A stretch of DNA of 52,513 nucleotides from IMG/VR virus record IMGVR_UViG_3300031565_000048, positions 1 to 52,513 of that record; one strand, 5' to 3'. The notes below the pieces were generated by a model, which had not been told where the DNA came from, did not search any database, and saw nothing but the letters and a program-made list of their open reading frames with translations. Of this stretch, positions 33,028-41,912 are shown piece after piece (positions within the stretch are counted from its first letter, which is position 1; the number at the start of each line of letters is the position of its first letter). Origin of the DNA: a virus. Position numbers and translations under genes: made by a program.

Positions 33028-33833
33028 TTCGGTGCTCGCCCCCAGACGAAGGCGTCGATGGCGTCCTTAGCGATCTGCTCGCCGTCAACGACTGTGCCGT
33101 CCTTCATTATGTATGGTGGTGGGTTGAAGGGCTGCCCCCTCAACGTCTCGATTGCCGTCTTCTTTATGCCGAGCTTCATATCGTCGAGGTGCAGCACCTC
33201 AGTGCCTGGGTCAGCCCAGACCTCGTAGCCTTCCTTCAACGCGTTCTCGCAGAACCGTATATGTGGGTGCGGGTTCTCATAGTCGACAAGCTTGAATGGC
33301 TCGTATTTGGCGAGGTAGCAGCTGCCGACGCTGTCTAGCTCGAAAGGCTCTCCGTTGTTGGGGTCGGGTGGCGAGAAGGGGTGGAACCGGTGTTCATATA
33401 TTCGGAAGCAGTGGATGTCGAAGAACTGGCGGGGGTTCGATCTGTCAACCCACACGAAGGGGGCGATGATGTCTTTGTCATGTTTCTTCAGGCGTTGGAT
33501 CAGGTCGGCGGGGGCATGCATTATGTCGGCGTCGAGAAGCAGGAAGTGGGTCTCCTCCTCCCAGCCCTCCTCGCCGATGATCTCCTGGAAGTCCTTGTAG
33601 ACGGGGGCGATCTCAGCGGCGGATAGGGGTCCGGGCATCCACGGCTCAGCGATTATCTCCGTCGGGTGCTTAGTGTCATGCTCATACTGTTGTAAGATAT
33701 TAAGCGTAGGGTCGCGGCTAAAGCCATAACTGAATATGACGCGGGACACGTCCTCAAGTTTCTCAAGCTGCTCAAGGAAGCGGGCGAGCCAAATCGCCGA
33801 GTTCTTAACTGGGACGCCGACCATGACGCTCAT
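33024..33833 (-). CDS. GT-A glycosyltransferase, Anp1-like
   Basis: 269 residues from ATG 33833, which overlaps the upstream stop; an in-frame ATG at 33905 would sit inside that gene. VMVGVPVKNSAIWLARFLEQ, FLLLDADIM as DXD, IIAPFVWVD and the EVLHLDDM end resemble the Anp1/Mnn9 type and related enzymes. Confidence 0.75.
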   Translation of the reverse strand: MSVMVGVPVKNSAIWLARFLEQLEKLEDVSRVIFSYGFSRDPTLNILQQYEHDTKHPTEIIAEPWMPGPLSAAEIAPVYKDFQEIIGEEGWEEETHFLLLDADIMHAPADLIQRLKKHDKDIIAPFVWVDRSNPRQFFDIHCFRIYEHRFHPFSPPDPNNGEPFELDSVGSCYLAKYEPFKLVDYENPHPHIRFCENALKEGYEVWADPGTEVLHLDDMKLGIKKTAIETLRGQPFNPPPYIMKDGTVVDGEQIAKDAIDAFVWGRAPK

Positions 33834-35896
33834 GTCATCATCCTCCTCTCCGCGAGGGTTCTTGGACGCATCTCCTCCCGTATCTCCTCTATGAGGTTGA
33901 CCCACAAAGGCACAATTACTTTACGCCAGTCGTAGTTCAGGGCGAATTTCCTCGACGCCTCGCCGAATTGTGCAGTTTTGTCGCGGTTGTTATAGGCATC
34001 CTCTAGGTGCTGCGCCATCTCGTACTCGCTCGGAGACGCGATGAAACTGAGCGCCGCCGTGAGTTCCCGGTTATATTTCTCCACCAGCCAGCCGTGCCCT
34101 CTTATGAGTTCGGGCATGGCCGTGAAGTTGGTTCCTATCGTCGGCACCCCGCAGGCGGCTGCTTCGATGATGGGTATGCCGAACCCCTCGCCGCGACTGG
34201 CATTCAATAGTACATCGAAGCCGCCGTAGAGTTTCGCCATATCCTCGGGGGTCAAGCCCTGCCACCAGAAGAACTCGTCTATGACTTTCACGTATTGTGC
34301 GACACCGCAGATGTCGTACCAGTGGTCTATGTTGAAGCCGCCGGGGAAGCGGGGGAGCGTATGCATGAAGACCCGGGTATCCTTCTTAGCGTCAGGGTTG
34401 TTCTCGAAGAATATGTTTAGAGCCAGGGCGTCCTTGTCGAAGCCTTTACGTTTAGTGTCCTTGTTGGCGGCGACCTTGCCGATGACGAAGCAGTCCTCGG
34501 GCCACGGCTCAGCTTTACCGGCGACGAGCGGAACCGATATGTCCTGAAGGTGCTGCCGACTCACCACTTTGTCCTCCGAAGGCTTGAATACAGATGTTTC
34601 AACGCCGTGCGGGATGTATGTTGAGGAGACGCCGTTAGCCTCAAGCTGCCTCTGCCCGAACCTGCTCATAGCTACCGGCTTATACGCCCTCCTCGCGGGC
34701 ACCAACGTGGGCATCGGGATCGGGTCATGATCCACGGGTATGATCGGCACCCAGTACGGGTGCATGCTGCTCAGCCAACCCGGTGGACCTATGGGGCTTA
34801 GTGACTCGTCGATCCAGATGTCGAAAAGTGTGACCATGATGTCGGGCTTCCATCGGTCGCAGATGAGTTTCGCGGCGTCCGACCCGAACTGGTCGAACCG
34901 TTTAGGGTACGTTATGAGTGGGCGTCGACCCTTTACGGGGGTACCGCCTATCGGGGTGCTGAACCCCATTGCTTTTCCTTCAAGCCCGTAGAAGGCGAGG
35001 TTCCGCACGTTATAGTGTTCTAATAGGTCAAAGACTACGCCGGCGGTGCCTACCCCGTACCCGGTTCCACAGAAGAATGCGTTAGCCCACCACAGAATCT
35101 TGAAGTCCTGACTTCCCTTAGCGACCGGCGTTAACGTTATGTTCTCAGCCGTCGGGGTGGGGATGGGGCGGCGGAACCAGACGGTGTAGCCGTGGTCATG
35201 TTTATCCGGCCACGGCGAGTCCTCCTTCTCCTCTGGATAGGCGTACTCGTTGGGCTGACCGAAGGGCTCCATACCCCTCTCCATGAACTGTCTTATCCAC
35301 CAGTGTTTGGAGTAGCAGCTTACGTGGCTCTTATCGGTGCCGTGGCTCTGGTCGGGCTCATCGTCATGGGGCATTATGGGGACGTCAAGCAGCACCATAC
35401 AGCCAACTCGGACCGCCTCATCTAGCGCCTTATAGAGCGATTCATCATACGGTATTTCATCATCCGGGGCTCGAATATGCTCTAGCACGTCGAGGGCCAC
35501 GACGAGGTCAACCCCCCCGTCAACCCATTTACTGAGGTCGCATACGTCGCCCCAATACATGTAGGGCTCGACGCCTTCGGCGCAGTTCTCCACGGCCCAC
35601 CGGCTCAAGTCTACTCCGTCGGCGTTGACGCCGCGCTCACGGAAGGCACGGACCAGGTAGCCCCGGGCTGCCCCGAGAACCAGAACCGTGTTTAGTCTAG
35701 GTGCGACGGATAGTATCCTTTTGACGAGCTCACGGTTTCTTATTAGGTACGACTCGTCGTAGGGCGCGAACGGCTCCCTGCCATAGTTGCTACCCTCCCC
35801 CTCAAGAAAATACTCTCTTGAATAGAAGTTTGGTGGGGCGCTGCCTTTGAATCTCTTTGTTGAACTTACTTTGATCTCTCTCTTCTCCAATTTCAT
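33830..35896 (-). CDS. Methyltransferase-GT4 glycosyltransferase fusion
   Basis: 688 residues. About 60-230 form a class I SAM methyltransferase (VLVLGAARGYLVRAF, VDLVVALDVLEHI). About 280-680 form a GT-B family 4 transferase with NASRGEGFGIPIIEAAACGV and the conserved Glu. Probably methylates and transfers sugars in one polypeptide. First gene of the glycosylation island. Confidence 0.88.
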   Translation of the reverse strand: MKLEKREIKVSSTKRFKGSAPPNFYSREYFLEGEGSNYGREPFAPYDESYLIRNRELVKRILSVAPRLNTVLVLGAARGYLVRAFRERGVNADGVDLSRWAVENCAEGVEPYMYWGDVCDLSKWVDGGVDLVVALDVLEHIRAPDDEIPYDESLYKALDEAVRVGCMVLLDVPIMPHDDEPDQSHGTDKSHVSCYSKHWWIRQFMERGMEPFGQPNEYAYPEEKEDSPWPDKHDHGYTVWFRRPIPTPTAENITLTPVAKGSQDFKILWWANAFFCGTGYGVGTAGVVFDLLEHYNVRNLAFYGLEGKAMGFSTPIGGTPVKGRRPLITYPKRFDQFGSDAAKLICDRWKPDIMVTLFDIWIDESLSPIGPPGWLSSMHPYWVPIIPVDHDPIPMPTLVPARRAYKPVAMSRFGQRQLEANGVSSTYIPHGVETSVFKPSEDKVVSRQHLQDISVPLVAGKAEPWPEDCFVIGKVAANKDTKRKGFDKDALALNIFFENNPDAKKDTRVFMHTLPRFPGGFNIDHWYDICGVAQYVKVIDEFFWWQGLTPEDMAKLYGGFDVLLNASRGEGFGIPIIEAAACGVPTIGTNFTAMPELIRGHGWLVEKYNRELTAALSFIASPSEYEMAQHLEDAYNNRDKTAQFGEASRKFALNYDWRKVIVPLWVNLIEEIREEMRPRTLAERRMMT

Positions 35897-35968
35897 ATCT
35901 CCATCAATACATGAAACTATTATCCCGTAAAAACCCGGGGGGAAAGAAGGTCAGCCTGGTCTAGTTGG
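35897..35968 (-). terminator. Probable terminator after the capsid gene
   Basis: On the minus strand after the stop at 35969, CCCGGGTTTTTACGGG pairs CCCG with CGGG and contains a T run. The same short gap must hold the start signals of the glycan island; no clear TATA box is seen. Confidence 0.45.
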
Positions 35969-37159
35969 CTAGCAGGAGAACGGGGACTCGACCGTCTCGA
36001 TCCAGAAGATCCCGTCAGGGTGCAGACGCGTGCCGCCATACTTGATGTCGGCAATTATCCACTTCTTCTGGAGGCGTGGCGAGTACTCCGTCTCGATCGT
36101 TATCCCGTGCTTCAGGGCACCGGCGAGGGCGCCGTTGGCCAGTAGCAGTGTCCGGTAGGTTCCGCCGCCGATGAGCAGCGTGCCCTTCGGGGCCACGTTG
36201 ATTTCGAGGCCGTAAGCCTCTTCAAGCCGCCCGCCTAGAATGGCGTCTCTGGCGCCGAACCTGTTAGCATAGCTGAAGTTGGTGTCCTGCATCAGCGAAG
36301 CCCAGACGACGGGGTGCATGATAATCTTGACTGGCTTGTAAGTTCCAGCCATCATGCTTCCCATCGCCTCGACGATTATGGAGCCGGCCATGGGGCCGGT
36401 GCATGTCAGTGTTCCGGCGTTGTCGCCGGCGAGGGCGACGTCGAAGAAGTAGTTGTCCACACAGACCTGCAGGCAGCTGCCGAGGCCTTCCGTGATGGCG
36501 TCTACGAGACCGTACTGCACGGTCTCCATGGTGTTCTTGCAGATAGCGGTGGCGCAGACGTCGTGGTGCAGTTCGATGGCGGGGCACGTAACCACGGGTG
36601 CCGTGGTTGCGGGTTCCTCGCATGTTAGGTCGGTACATACTGCGGGGGCCACGCGGCAGATGTTGATCTTGTCGCCTGGCTTGCCCTTGATGTCGTCGTA
36701 CCATCTTACGAACCATGCGTCTAGGAAGACGCTGCCCGGGTAGACGTGGTCGCGCTCGATCTTGTCGGCCCACACCTCGGGGATGCAGCAGGTAGTCGTG
36801 CTGATGGTTCCGATGGTTTCGACTAGCTTCTCGGATAGTTTATAGCTGGTTTTCTTGGTTTTCTCGTCGTAGGTGCGGATGGCTAACTTCTCGATCGGAC
36901 GCCTGTCCTGCCAGGCGTCGGTGCGGATGTTGTCGCTCGGCCTGAAGCTTCTGAGCATCTCGTCGATGCCTTCACGCCAGTCGTAGTCGACGAACTTGTT
37001 GTCGCCTACGCTCTCGGTGAGAGCCTCTGTCTTCTCTTGTGCGGTGAGCATCTCCTCTAGCTTCTTGAACTTGAGGTTGAAGTTGTTGTTGAGTCTGTCT
37101 TCCATGCCTTTGGTGTCGATTGACACTTCTATGGGGGATTCGATTTCGGATTTACTCAA
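35969..37159 (-). CDS. Major capsid protein, HK97-type, Cys-rich
   Basis: 396 residues from a TTG at 37159 after GGTGAT. The N-terminal coiled coil (about 15-50) is followed by a capsid body ending in an A-domain-like stretch (IIMHPVVWASLMQDTNFSYA, GGGTYRTLLLANGALAGALK, IETEYSPRLQKKWIIADIKY). Twelve cysteines, several in close groups (CC, C-x6-C-x4-C, C-x8-C-x4-C), suggest disulfides or metal sites stabilising the shell. Its own promoter lies upstream. Confidence 0.8.
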   Translation of the reverse strand: MSKSEIESPIEVSIDTKGMEDRLNNNFNLKFKKLEEMLTAQEKTEALTESVGDNKFVDYDWREGIDEMLRSFRPSDNIRTDAWQDRRPIEKLAIRTYDEKTKKTSYKLSEKLVETIGTISTTTCCIPEVWADKIERDHVYPGSVFLDAWFVRWYDDIKGKPGDKINICRVAPAVCTDLTCEEPATTAPVVTCPAIELHHDVCATAICKNTMETVQYGLVDAITEGLGSCLQVCVDNYFFDVALAGDNAGTLTCTGPMAGSIIVEAMGSMMAGTYKPVKIIMHPVVWASLMQDTNFSYANRFGARDAILGGRLEEAYGLEINVAPKGTLLIGGGTYRTLLLANGALAGALKHGITIETEYSPRLQKKWIIADIKYGGTRLHPDGIFWIETVESPFSC

Positions 37160-37343
37160 TTTCTTTAATCACCTTTTTTGGTGGGCGGCGTTTAACGGCG
37201 GCATGCCCGATTTAGTCCGCCGAGTGCCACAATTTTTATCGCGCAGGCACTTATGCGCGGTCAGCTTTTGACTTTGAGCTCCACTCTACAGGGATCCCCT
37301 ATAAAAAGGCGGGGGGGAAGGATGGACGGTGTTTCAGCGGGGT
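37160..37343 (-). promoter_or_regulatory. Capsid gene promoter and leader
   Basis: Minus strand CCTTTTTATAGGGG (box about 37302-37309) predicts a transcript beginning near 37280 with a leader of about 120 bases. The leader contains hairpins such as GCGCA/TGCGC. A second weak box GATAAAAATT lies near 37230. No gene in this gap. Confidence 0.5.
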
Positions 37344-37760
37344 TTAAGGTTGGCTGACGTTGTACATGGCGAAGGTTAGCTCTTCGATCTTCGCGGCCTC
37401 CGCTTCGGCTTCCCAGCCGGTTAGGCGCCAGCCCGTGAAGATGAGTGAGCCTGCTATGGTTCCGCACGCGGCTGTGCCGCCTGTGCAGTGGCCGTAGCGG
37501 GGGTAGAATGTGCCTGCTATGGTTCCGCAGTTGTTTCGGAACAGCGTCAGGAAGTCCCCGCAGATGAATGCTTTGCGGGCGCTCCCCTCATAGTTCCTAC
37601 GGCCGCGGAGTAGCGTGGTGGCGTCGTAAGTCCCCATAGCCCTGTAGTGTGTCACTGATCGGTCGCCGCTCAGCTCTACACCGAGCAGGTGTCCGATGAT
37701 GGTTCCGCCGAGCGTTATCTTTCCGATTAGCCCCTCAACGGGGTAGTTTGGTGCTGCCAT
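37344..37760 (-). CDS. Tail-tube-like protein
   Basis: 138 residues, beta-rich. GLIGKITLGGTIIGHLLGVE, YEGSARKAFICGDFL and IFTGWRLTGWEAEAEAAKIE follow the pattern of major tail proteins. It contains a small internal repeat, CGTIAGTFYP and CGTIAGSLIF, and four cysteines. A capsid decoration protein is the alternative, since it lies directly before the capsid gene. Confidence 0.55.
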   Translation of the reverse strand: MAAPNYPVEGLIGKITLGGTIIGHLLGVELSGDRSVTHYRAMGTYDATTLLRGRRNYEGSARKAFICGDFLTLFRNNCGTIAGTFYPRYGHCTGGTAACGTIAGSLIFTGWRLTGWEAEAEAAKIEELTFAMYNVSQP

Positions 37761-37771
37761 TTCTCATCACC

Positions 37772-39763
37772 TCATGTCCTCACGTTGACCCGGATCTTCT
37801 TCCGGTCCTTCAATGTGTTGTAGTCTTGTTTGAGTTTCCGGTATTCCTCGACTAGGTCGCCGTGTTTCTTCCGCAGTTCGTCTATGGTTTTTCCATCGGT
37901 GATCTGTTTCTTTGCGTACTCGTTAAGCCGCATCGCGAAGTCGCTGAGTTCCCTTGTCCTGGCGGCGACCTCGGCGGTCGATATGGCGAGTTCCTCTATC
38001 GCGCGTGCCTTGTCGGTTTCGGCGTTGATCGCCTGTTGCACGGCTTGTGCGCGTTTCGTTGATTCGTCGTTAGTCTTGGTCAATGCCTTTGTGAGGGCTT
38101 CCTTGGTCTCTGCGATGGTATGTCGAGTCGCCTCGATGGATTCGTTGATCCTCTTATTTTCGTCCTTGTAGAAGGAGAGATCCTTTTCGGTAGACCCTAC
38201 CTGGACCTCCAGTCGGGTATTATCCTCTTTCTGGCGGTCACCTTCCTCTCTGAGTCGGAGCCGCTCCTCCTTAAGGCGCTTGATCTCGGATGTGTTCTGG
38301 CTCTTGTCTTTGGTTAGGCTGGCGATCTTGTTGTCTTTCTCGACCATCTCTTGAAGCGTTTTGATGTTCTTCTGACGCTCCTCGTTGGTGGCTTGCCGTT
38401 CCTGTAAGACGGTGTTCTTCAGATCCGCTATCTCGGATTTCAGGTTAATCTCGGTCATGGTTTCAATCGTCCTATCCAGGTTCGTAGGCTGATCTCGAGG
38501 CCGCCCGTCAGTGCAGACGGAGTCGGCCTTCCTTACGCGTCTTCTGGCGACGCTGCAGTTTCCGATGCCGGGGCCGATGGCTCCGGCGGTGTGCGTCACG
38601 ATCGCGTCGCTCCCCGGGGCTGCCGGGGCTTCCGTGGTCACGTTCTCCAAGTCCGTGAAGAACTTGCATTGGCCGCAGACGTCCATGCCCTGTATGCCTT
38701 TCTCGGCTAGCGCCTCCTGGACGGTCTTCTCCTGAGCCCACTTGCTGTTAGGCAGAAGCCTCTTAGCGAGCGGGATCAGTTCAGCCCGTGCCTTCCGGCG
38801 CAGAGCCTCATCGCTTCCGTTGCAGACGCTTATGATCTGGTCCATACGGGCCAGGGCGTTACGCAGGTGCGGGAGATCTATTTTTCCGGCGGCGTCTTTG
38901 TAAGGCAGGTGCCGGGCGTCCTTGCGAGTGTCGGCGCACGGCTCGACTACGGCGAAGCTGCCGTCTGGCAGATCGTTGATGTAGGCTCTAGTCCACCGTG
39001 CCTCGGCGAGTATGTATTCGGTCGCCTCTTCGAGTTCAACCTCTTCTTGGTTAGACATTGTGTTTTTCTCTTTTTCTTGCTCCATACTCAGGCTCTCTAC
39101 AAGGCTATGTCCGAGGGCCTCATTTAGGAACAGCGGCTCGAAGCCGATGGTCGTCGGGACCCCTGGAAGGGATGCGTTTTTCTCTAGGAGGGCGAGACAG
39201 GTAAAGTTATACCACTTCGGTACATTGCGTCCGTCCTCTGTGCGGTAGCCGCCCCGAGGCTCGCCCTCTATGCTGGGGTTGACTATGTCCCCGTTGTCTA
39301 GTTTGTCCTGGATGTCAGCCTGCTCGTTGTCGATGCGTATGATGGCTTCGACGGCTAGGTCCTCGTACTCCGCCCAGTCGACGCGGTTCTGGGGGAAGGG
39401 AAGCATCTGGCGGGGGTCGTGGTTCAGGTTGAGTGGCCGCCATGTGAGGGTGCGGGCGCTGCGTTCGATCTCCTCTAGGTCGCTGTAGTCGTTGGCGTTC
39501 ATGCTGAGGGTGGCGGTGAGGGCTCGTACTTTGTAGTATTTGGCTTCCTCGTCCTTCTTCAGGTATTGTATGAGGGGCGTCGCCCATTGGAAAGATTCGC
39601 ATATTCCGTTTAGGCATTCTCGGGTGAGTTGAGAGGCGTAGGACTTTGTCGCATCGAGGCTGTACTGTTTTATGAAGTCATCGTACTTGCGGCGGCCAGC
39701 TTCTCCGAAGAGGCTGAGGAAGTCGGTTAGGATGCGCTTGAAGTCAACGTGTATGGAATCCAA
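37772..39763 (-). CDS. Prohead protease-scaffold fusion
   Basis: 663 residues. About 65-230 resemble XkdF-like prohead proteases (LTATLSMNANDYSDLEEIER, NLNHDPRQM). About 280-345 contain ARHLPYKDAAGKIDLPHLRN then ALARMDQ, a motif common in such proteins. About 440-655 are one long coiled coil suited to an internal scaffold. The fused enzyme would shape the prohead and then process it. Confidence 0.75.
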   Translation of the reverse strand: MDSIHVDFKRILTDFLSLFGEAGRRKYDDFIKQYSLDATKSYASQLTRECLNGICESFQWATPLIQYLKKDEEAKYYKVRALTATLSMNANDYSDLEEIERSARTLTWRPLNLNHDPRQMLPFPQNRVDWAEYEDLAVEAIIRIDNEQADIQDKLDNGDIVNPSIEGEPRGGYRTEDGRNVPKWYNFTCLALLEKNASLPGVPTTIGFEPLFLNEALGHSLVESLSMEQEKEKNTMSNQEEVELEEATEYILAEARWTRAYINDLPDGSFAVVEPCADTRKDARHLPYKDAAGKIDLPHLRNALARMDQIISVCNGSDEALRRKARAELIPLAKRLLPNSKWAQEKTVQEALAEKGIQGMDVCGQCKFFTDLENVTTEAPAAPGSDAIVTHTAGAIGPGIGNCSVARRRVRKADSVCTDGRPRDQPTNLDRTIETMTEINLKSEIADLKNTVLQERQATNEERQKNIKTLQEMVEKDNKIASLTKDKSQNTSEIKRLKEERLRLREEGDRQKEDNTRLEVQVGSTEKDLSFYKDENKRINESIEATRHTIAETKEALTKALTKTNDESTKRAQAVQQAINAETDKARAIEELAISTAEVAARTRELSDFAMRLNEYAKKQITDGKTIDELRKKHGDLVEEYRKLKQDYNTLKDRKKIRVNVRT

Positions 39764-40040
39764 TGAAGACCTCCTTTTGTCTCGGCTCGCTTTTCAGATC
39801 CATCCATTTGATCTGCTCTTCCACGTTTTCGCTGTGGGCTTTAAACCACGTCTTCGCCTTCGACATGGTCCACCCCTTATCCTTTGCGAATAGGTAGCTC
39901 TGGATTGAGGACTTGTCCCCTTTGAAGCAGATTATGGCCTTGATACCTTGGGCGGCGCTCAGTGTCTTGGTTCTCATTCGGTCACAGTCCGTGGAGCCGT
40001 GGCCGCTTCGAATGTAGTCATCCGTCTCATCCCAAGGCAT
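39744..40040 (-). CDS. Protease-associated N-terminal-type domain protein
   Basis: 98 residues. PWDETDDYIRSGH, then KAIICFKGDKSSIQSYLFAK and GWTMSKAKTWFKAH match the domain usually found at the front of phage prohead proteases. Here it is a separate gene that overlaps the protease/scaffold gene by 20 bases, so it is probably part of the same machine. Confidence 0.7.
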   Translation of the reverse strand: MPWDETDDYIRSGHGSTDCDRMRTKTLSAAQGIKAIICFKGDKSSIQSYLFAKDKGWTMSKAKTWFKAHSENVEEQIKWMDLKSEPRQKEVFIGFHTR

Positions 40041-40512
40041 ACTTCACACCCGCCTTCTCGGCTTTAAGCCGCCGCATACACTCTCGCCACGACGGCCTGC
40101 TCTTACAGCTTTTAACGCTTCGAAGCCGCTCGTCCTTAGCGTAACACCAGTAGTCACAGCACCCGTGTTCGCCCTCTGGGATGGGCCCCAGGTAGGGGCA
40201 GTCACTCGACGGGACTGAAGTCGGCACTCGTGCTTCTATGGGCTCGGGTTCAACGACGACTCTGATGGTTTCCACGTCGACCCCGGTGATGGTGATGACT
40301 TCCTCGGTGGGCGGCAGTTCTATGACTTCTACCTCTGGCTCTAGTTCCGGGTGGACTTCAAGGTAGCGAGGGCATTCAATCCACGCCTCCTCGTCCGTGC
40401 ACATCGCCGTATCTAGGAGCTTTTTCCGGCTTCCCCGGGAGAGGCAGAACCAGCCCCTACAGTTAGTGCAGGTCTTCTTAACCTCATGATAGAGGAACTC
40501 GCAGTCGACCAT
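40027..40512 (-). CDS. Cys-rich hypothetical protein
   Basis: 161 residues from ATG 40512, which overlaps the upstream stop (TAATG). Two Cys clusters, CTNCRGWFC near the start and CPYLG...CCDYWC...C near the end, flank an acidic beta segment. Possibly a metal-binding virion protein; no family recognised. Confidence 0.55.
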   Translation of the reverse strand: MVDCEFLYHEVKKTCTNCRGWFCLSRGSRKKLLDTAMCTDEEAWIECPRYLEVHPELEPEVEVIELPPTEEVITITGVDVETIRVVVEPEPIEARVPTSVPSSDCPYLGPIPEGEHGCCDYWCYAKDERLRSVKSCKSRPSWRECMRRLKAEKAGVKYALG

Positions 40513-40745
40513 TAGATCACCCCGAACGTTCTTAGGACGGTCAGCAGGCTTATGAGGGCGCCTAGCAGGCTTGTGCCGAATATGAATTTGACCCAGCTCT
40601 TCGTGGTCCTCCACTCCGTCTTCATCTCGATGAAGCCGTTTTCCAGTCTCTGGTGGCTATCGTTGAGGACGTTGTATGACTTGGAGAGGTCGTCTATCCG
40701 CCTGTTGATCATCTTCAACACTTCTTCGTTATTCAACGTTTTCAC
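40512..40745 (-). CDS. XhlA-like membrane protein
   Basis: 77 residues. A coiled-coil N-terminus (about 1-48) is followed by WVKFIFGTSLLGALISLLTV, one membrane span, and a very short tail. This is the layout of XhlA-type lysis or tail-associated proteins. Confidence 0.6.
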   Translation of the reverse strand: MKTLNNEEVLKMINRRIDDLSKSYNVLNDSHQRLENGFIEMKTEWRTTKSWVKFIFGTSLLGALISLLTVLRTFGVI

Positions 40746-40836
40746 CTATATCTTCTATCCTCTACAGGCTCAAAACTAAAACTGGCGACGGCGTACCTGC
40801 TACATTCACTTAGGGGACCCAGGGGTTTATAGAGTT
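40746..40836 (-). promoter_or_regulatory. Promoter region before the XhlA-like gene
   Basis: Minus strand CTCTATAAACCCC near 40826-40838 is a possible TATA box, which would leave a leader of about 60 bases. GGTG lies shortly before the start. No gene in the gap. Confidence 0.35.
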
Positions 40837-41178
40837 TTATACTATGTAGCTCGGTATCTCCTTCGGATCGAACATGAGTTCCCAGCCGCACACACACTTA
40901 TTATGAGCTGGCAAGGGCGGTAGGAATTGCCCCTTCCGGTAGATGCGTCCGTTCTGCGAGTCACAGTAATCGCATGGTCCTGTTTTTGAGGCGCCGGGGT
41001 TTGTGGCCCAGCGTACTCTTGTTATGCCGGCGCTGTAGCCGTAGAACATAAGGCTGTTGTTGACTATCTGGTATGTGAAGCTCTGGCTGAGCATCTCTAT
41101 GCGGTGGGCTATCCCGATGGGTGAACGCCAATAGTCGCTAGTCCTCGGATTATATTCGTGAAGATGGGATAGGGTCAT
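40837..41178 (-). CDS. Minor head protein, SPP1 gp7/Mu gpF-like C-terminal part
   Basis: 113 residues. VRWATNPGASKTGPCDYCDS, GRIYRKGQFLPPLPAHNKCV and CGWELMF are the conserved C-terminal zinc-like motif of phage head morphogenesis proteins. It is much shorter than the usual 250-400 residues. A short helical protein at 42185-42487 could be the matching N-terminal part. Confidence 0.75.
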   Translation of the reverse strand: MTLSHLHEYNPRTSDYWRSPIGIAHRIEMLSQSFTYQIVNNSLMFYGYSAGITRVRWATNPGASKTGPCDYCDSQNGRIYRKGQFLPPLPAHNKCVCGWELMFDPKEIPSYIV

Positions 41179-41204
41179 TAATGCTTCTCCACCTCTTTGG
41201 TGGG

Positions 41205-41585
41205 TTAACTATGATAAAGTAATATTCGCTTAGTTAGATTCAAAATGTCAACGGTGTTATCATGGCCTTCTATATCATAGTATCTTTCTATTCCAATCAC
41301 TGTTTGAAGAAGTGCGTCTTGGCTTTTCATCGCAAGATCGTAGGGTGCCGTTTCTCCAAGTATTTTTAATGCATCATAGAAGCTTCCCCCACTCCATTCT
41401 GGTTGTATGGTGCGGGCTCTAGGAAATACATCCTTTATCATTTGGTTCTTATCGTGTTCTAGGGCTATGTAGATGTCTATAGCCTCTATTATAGATGGGT
41501 ATGAAGTGTCAGATCCTAGTGGTGATGGTTTATTTTCGGCTGTTGGTGTCGTAGGGGCTTCCCGTGTATCCTTTTCACGAGTCAC
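41205..41585 (-). CDS. Hypothetical protein in the interrupted head region
   Basis: 126 residues from GTG 41585. Disordered polar N-terminus (about 1-30) then helical. A+T-rich, unlike the head genes around it. No family recognised. Confidence 0.5.
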   Translation of the reverse strand: MTREKDTREAPTTPTAENKPSPLGSDTSYPSIIEAIDIYIALEHDKNQMIKDVFPRARTIQPEWSGGSFYDALKILGETAPYDLAMKSQDALLQTVIGIERYYDIEGHDNTVDILNLTKRILLYHS

Positions 41586-41902
41586 TTATCTTCACCTATC
41601 TTAGTTTCGGATAAACTCTTATCTTCATTAAGACTGAGGCCTGTAAAAACAACTTCAAAGATATTATCTTCAAGTCGTTCTCGATACATGTATTCTGTGC
41701 GTGGATCATTAAGTTCCATTTCGTAGTCTATGCCTCCATCCCTATATTCCGCATCAATTATGATTCCAACTATTTCTTTAAAGTTGGCTTTCACGGGTTT
41801 ACCTATCAATGTTCTTGCGGATTTTTCAAGTTCCTCTTTCGAAATAAAGATGTTGCTTCCAACCCAAGGAGTATATCTTCCTTTAGCCTTCATCATCTTC
41901 AC
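41582..41902 (-). CDS. DUF2213/XkdF-like domain protein
   Basis: 106 residues. ISKEELEKSARTLIGKPVKA, then GIIIDAEYRDGGIDYEMEL and VVFTGLSL recall the N-terminal half of phage head maturation proteins. Too short to be a whole protease. Overlaps the downstream gene by four bases. Confidence 0.5.
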   Translation of the reverse strand: MKMMKAKGRYTPWVGSNIFISKEELEKSARTLIGKPVKANFKEIVGIIIDAEYRDGGIDYEMELNDPRTEYMYRERLEDNIFEVVFTGLSLNEDKSLSETKIGEDK

Positions 41903-41912
41903 CTTTCACTGT

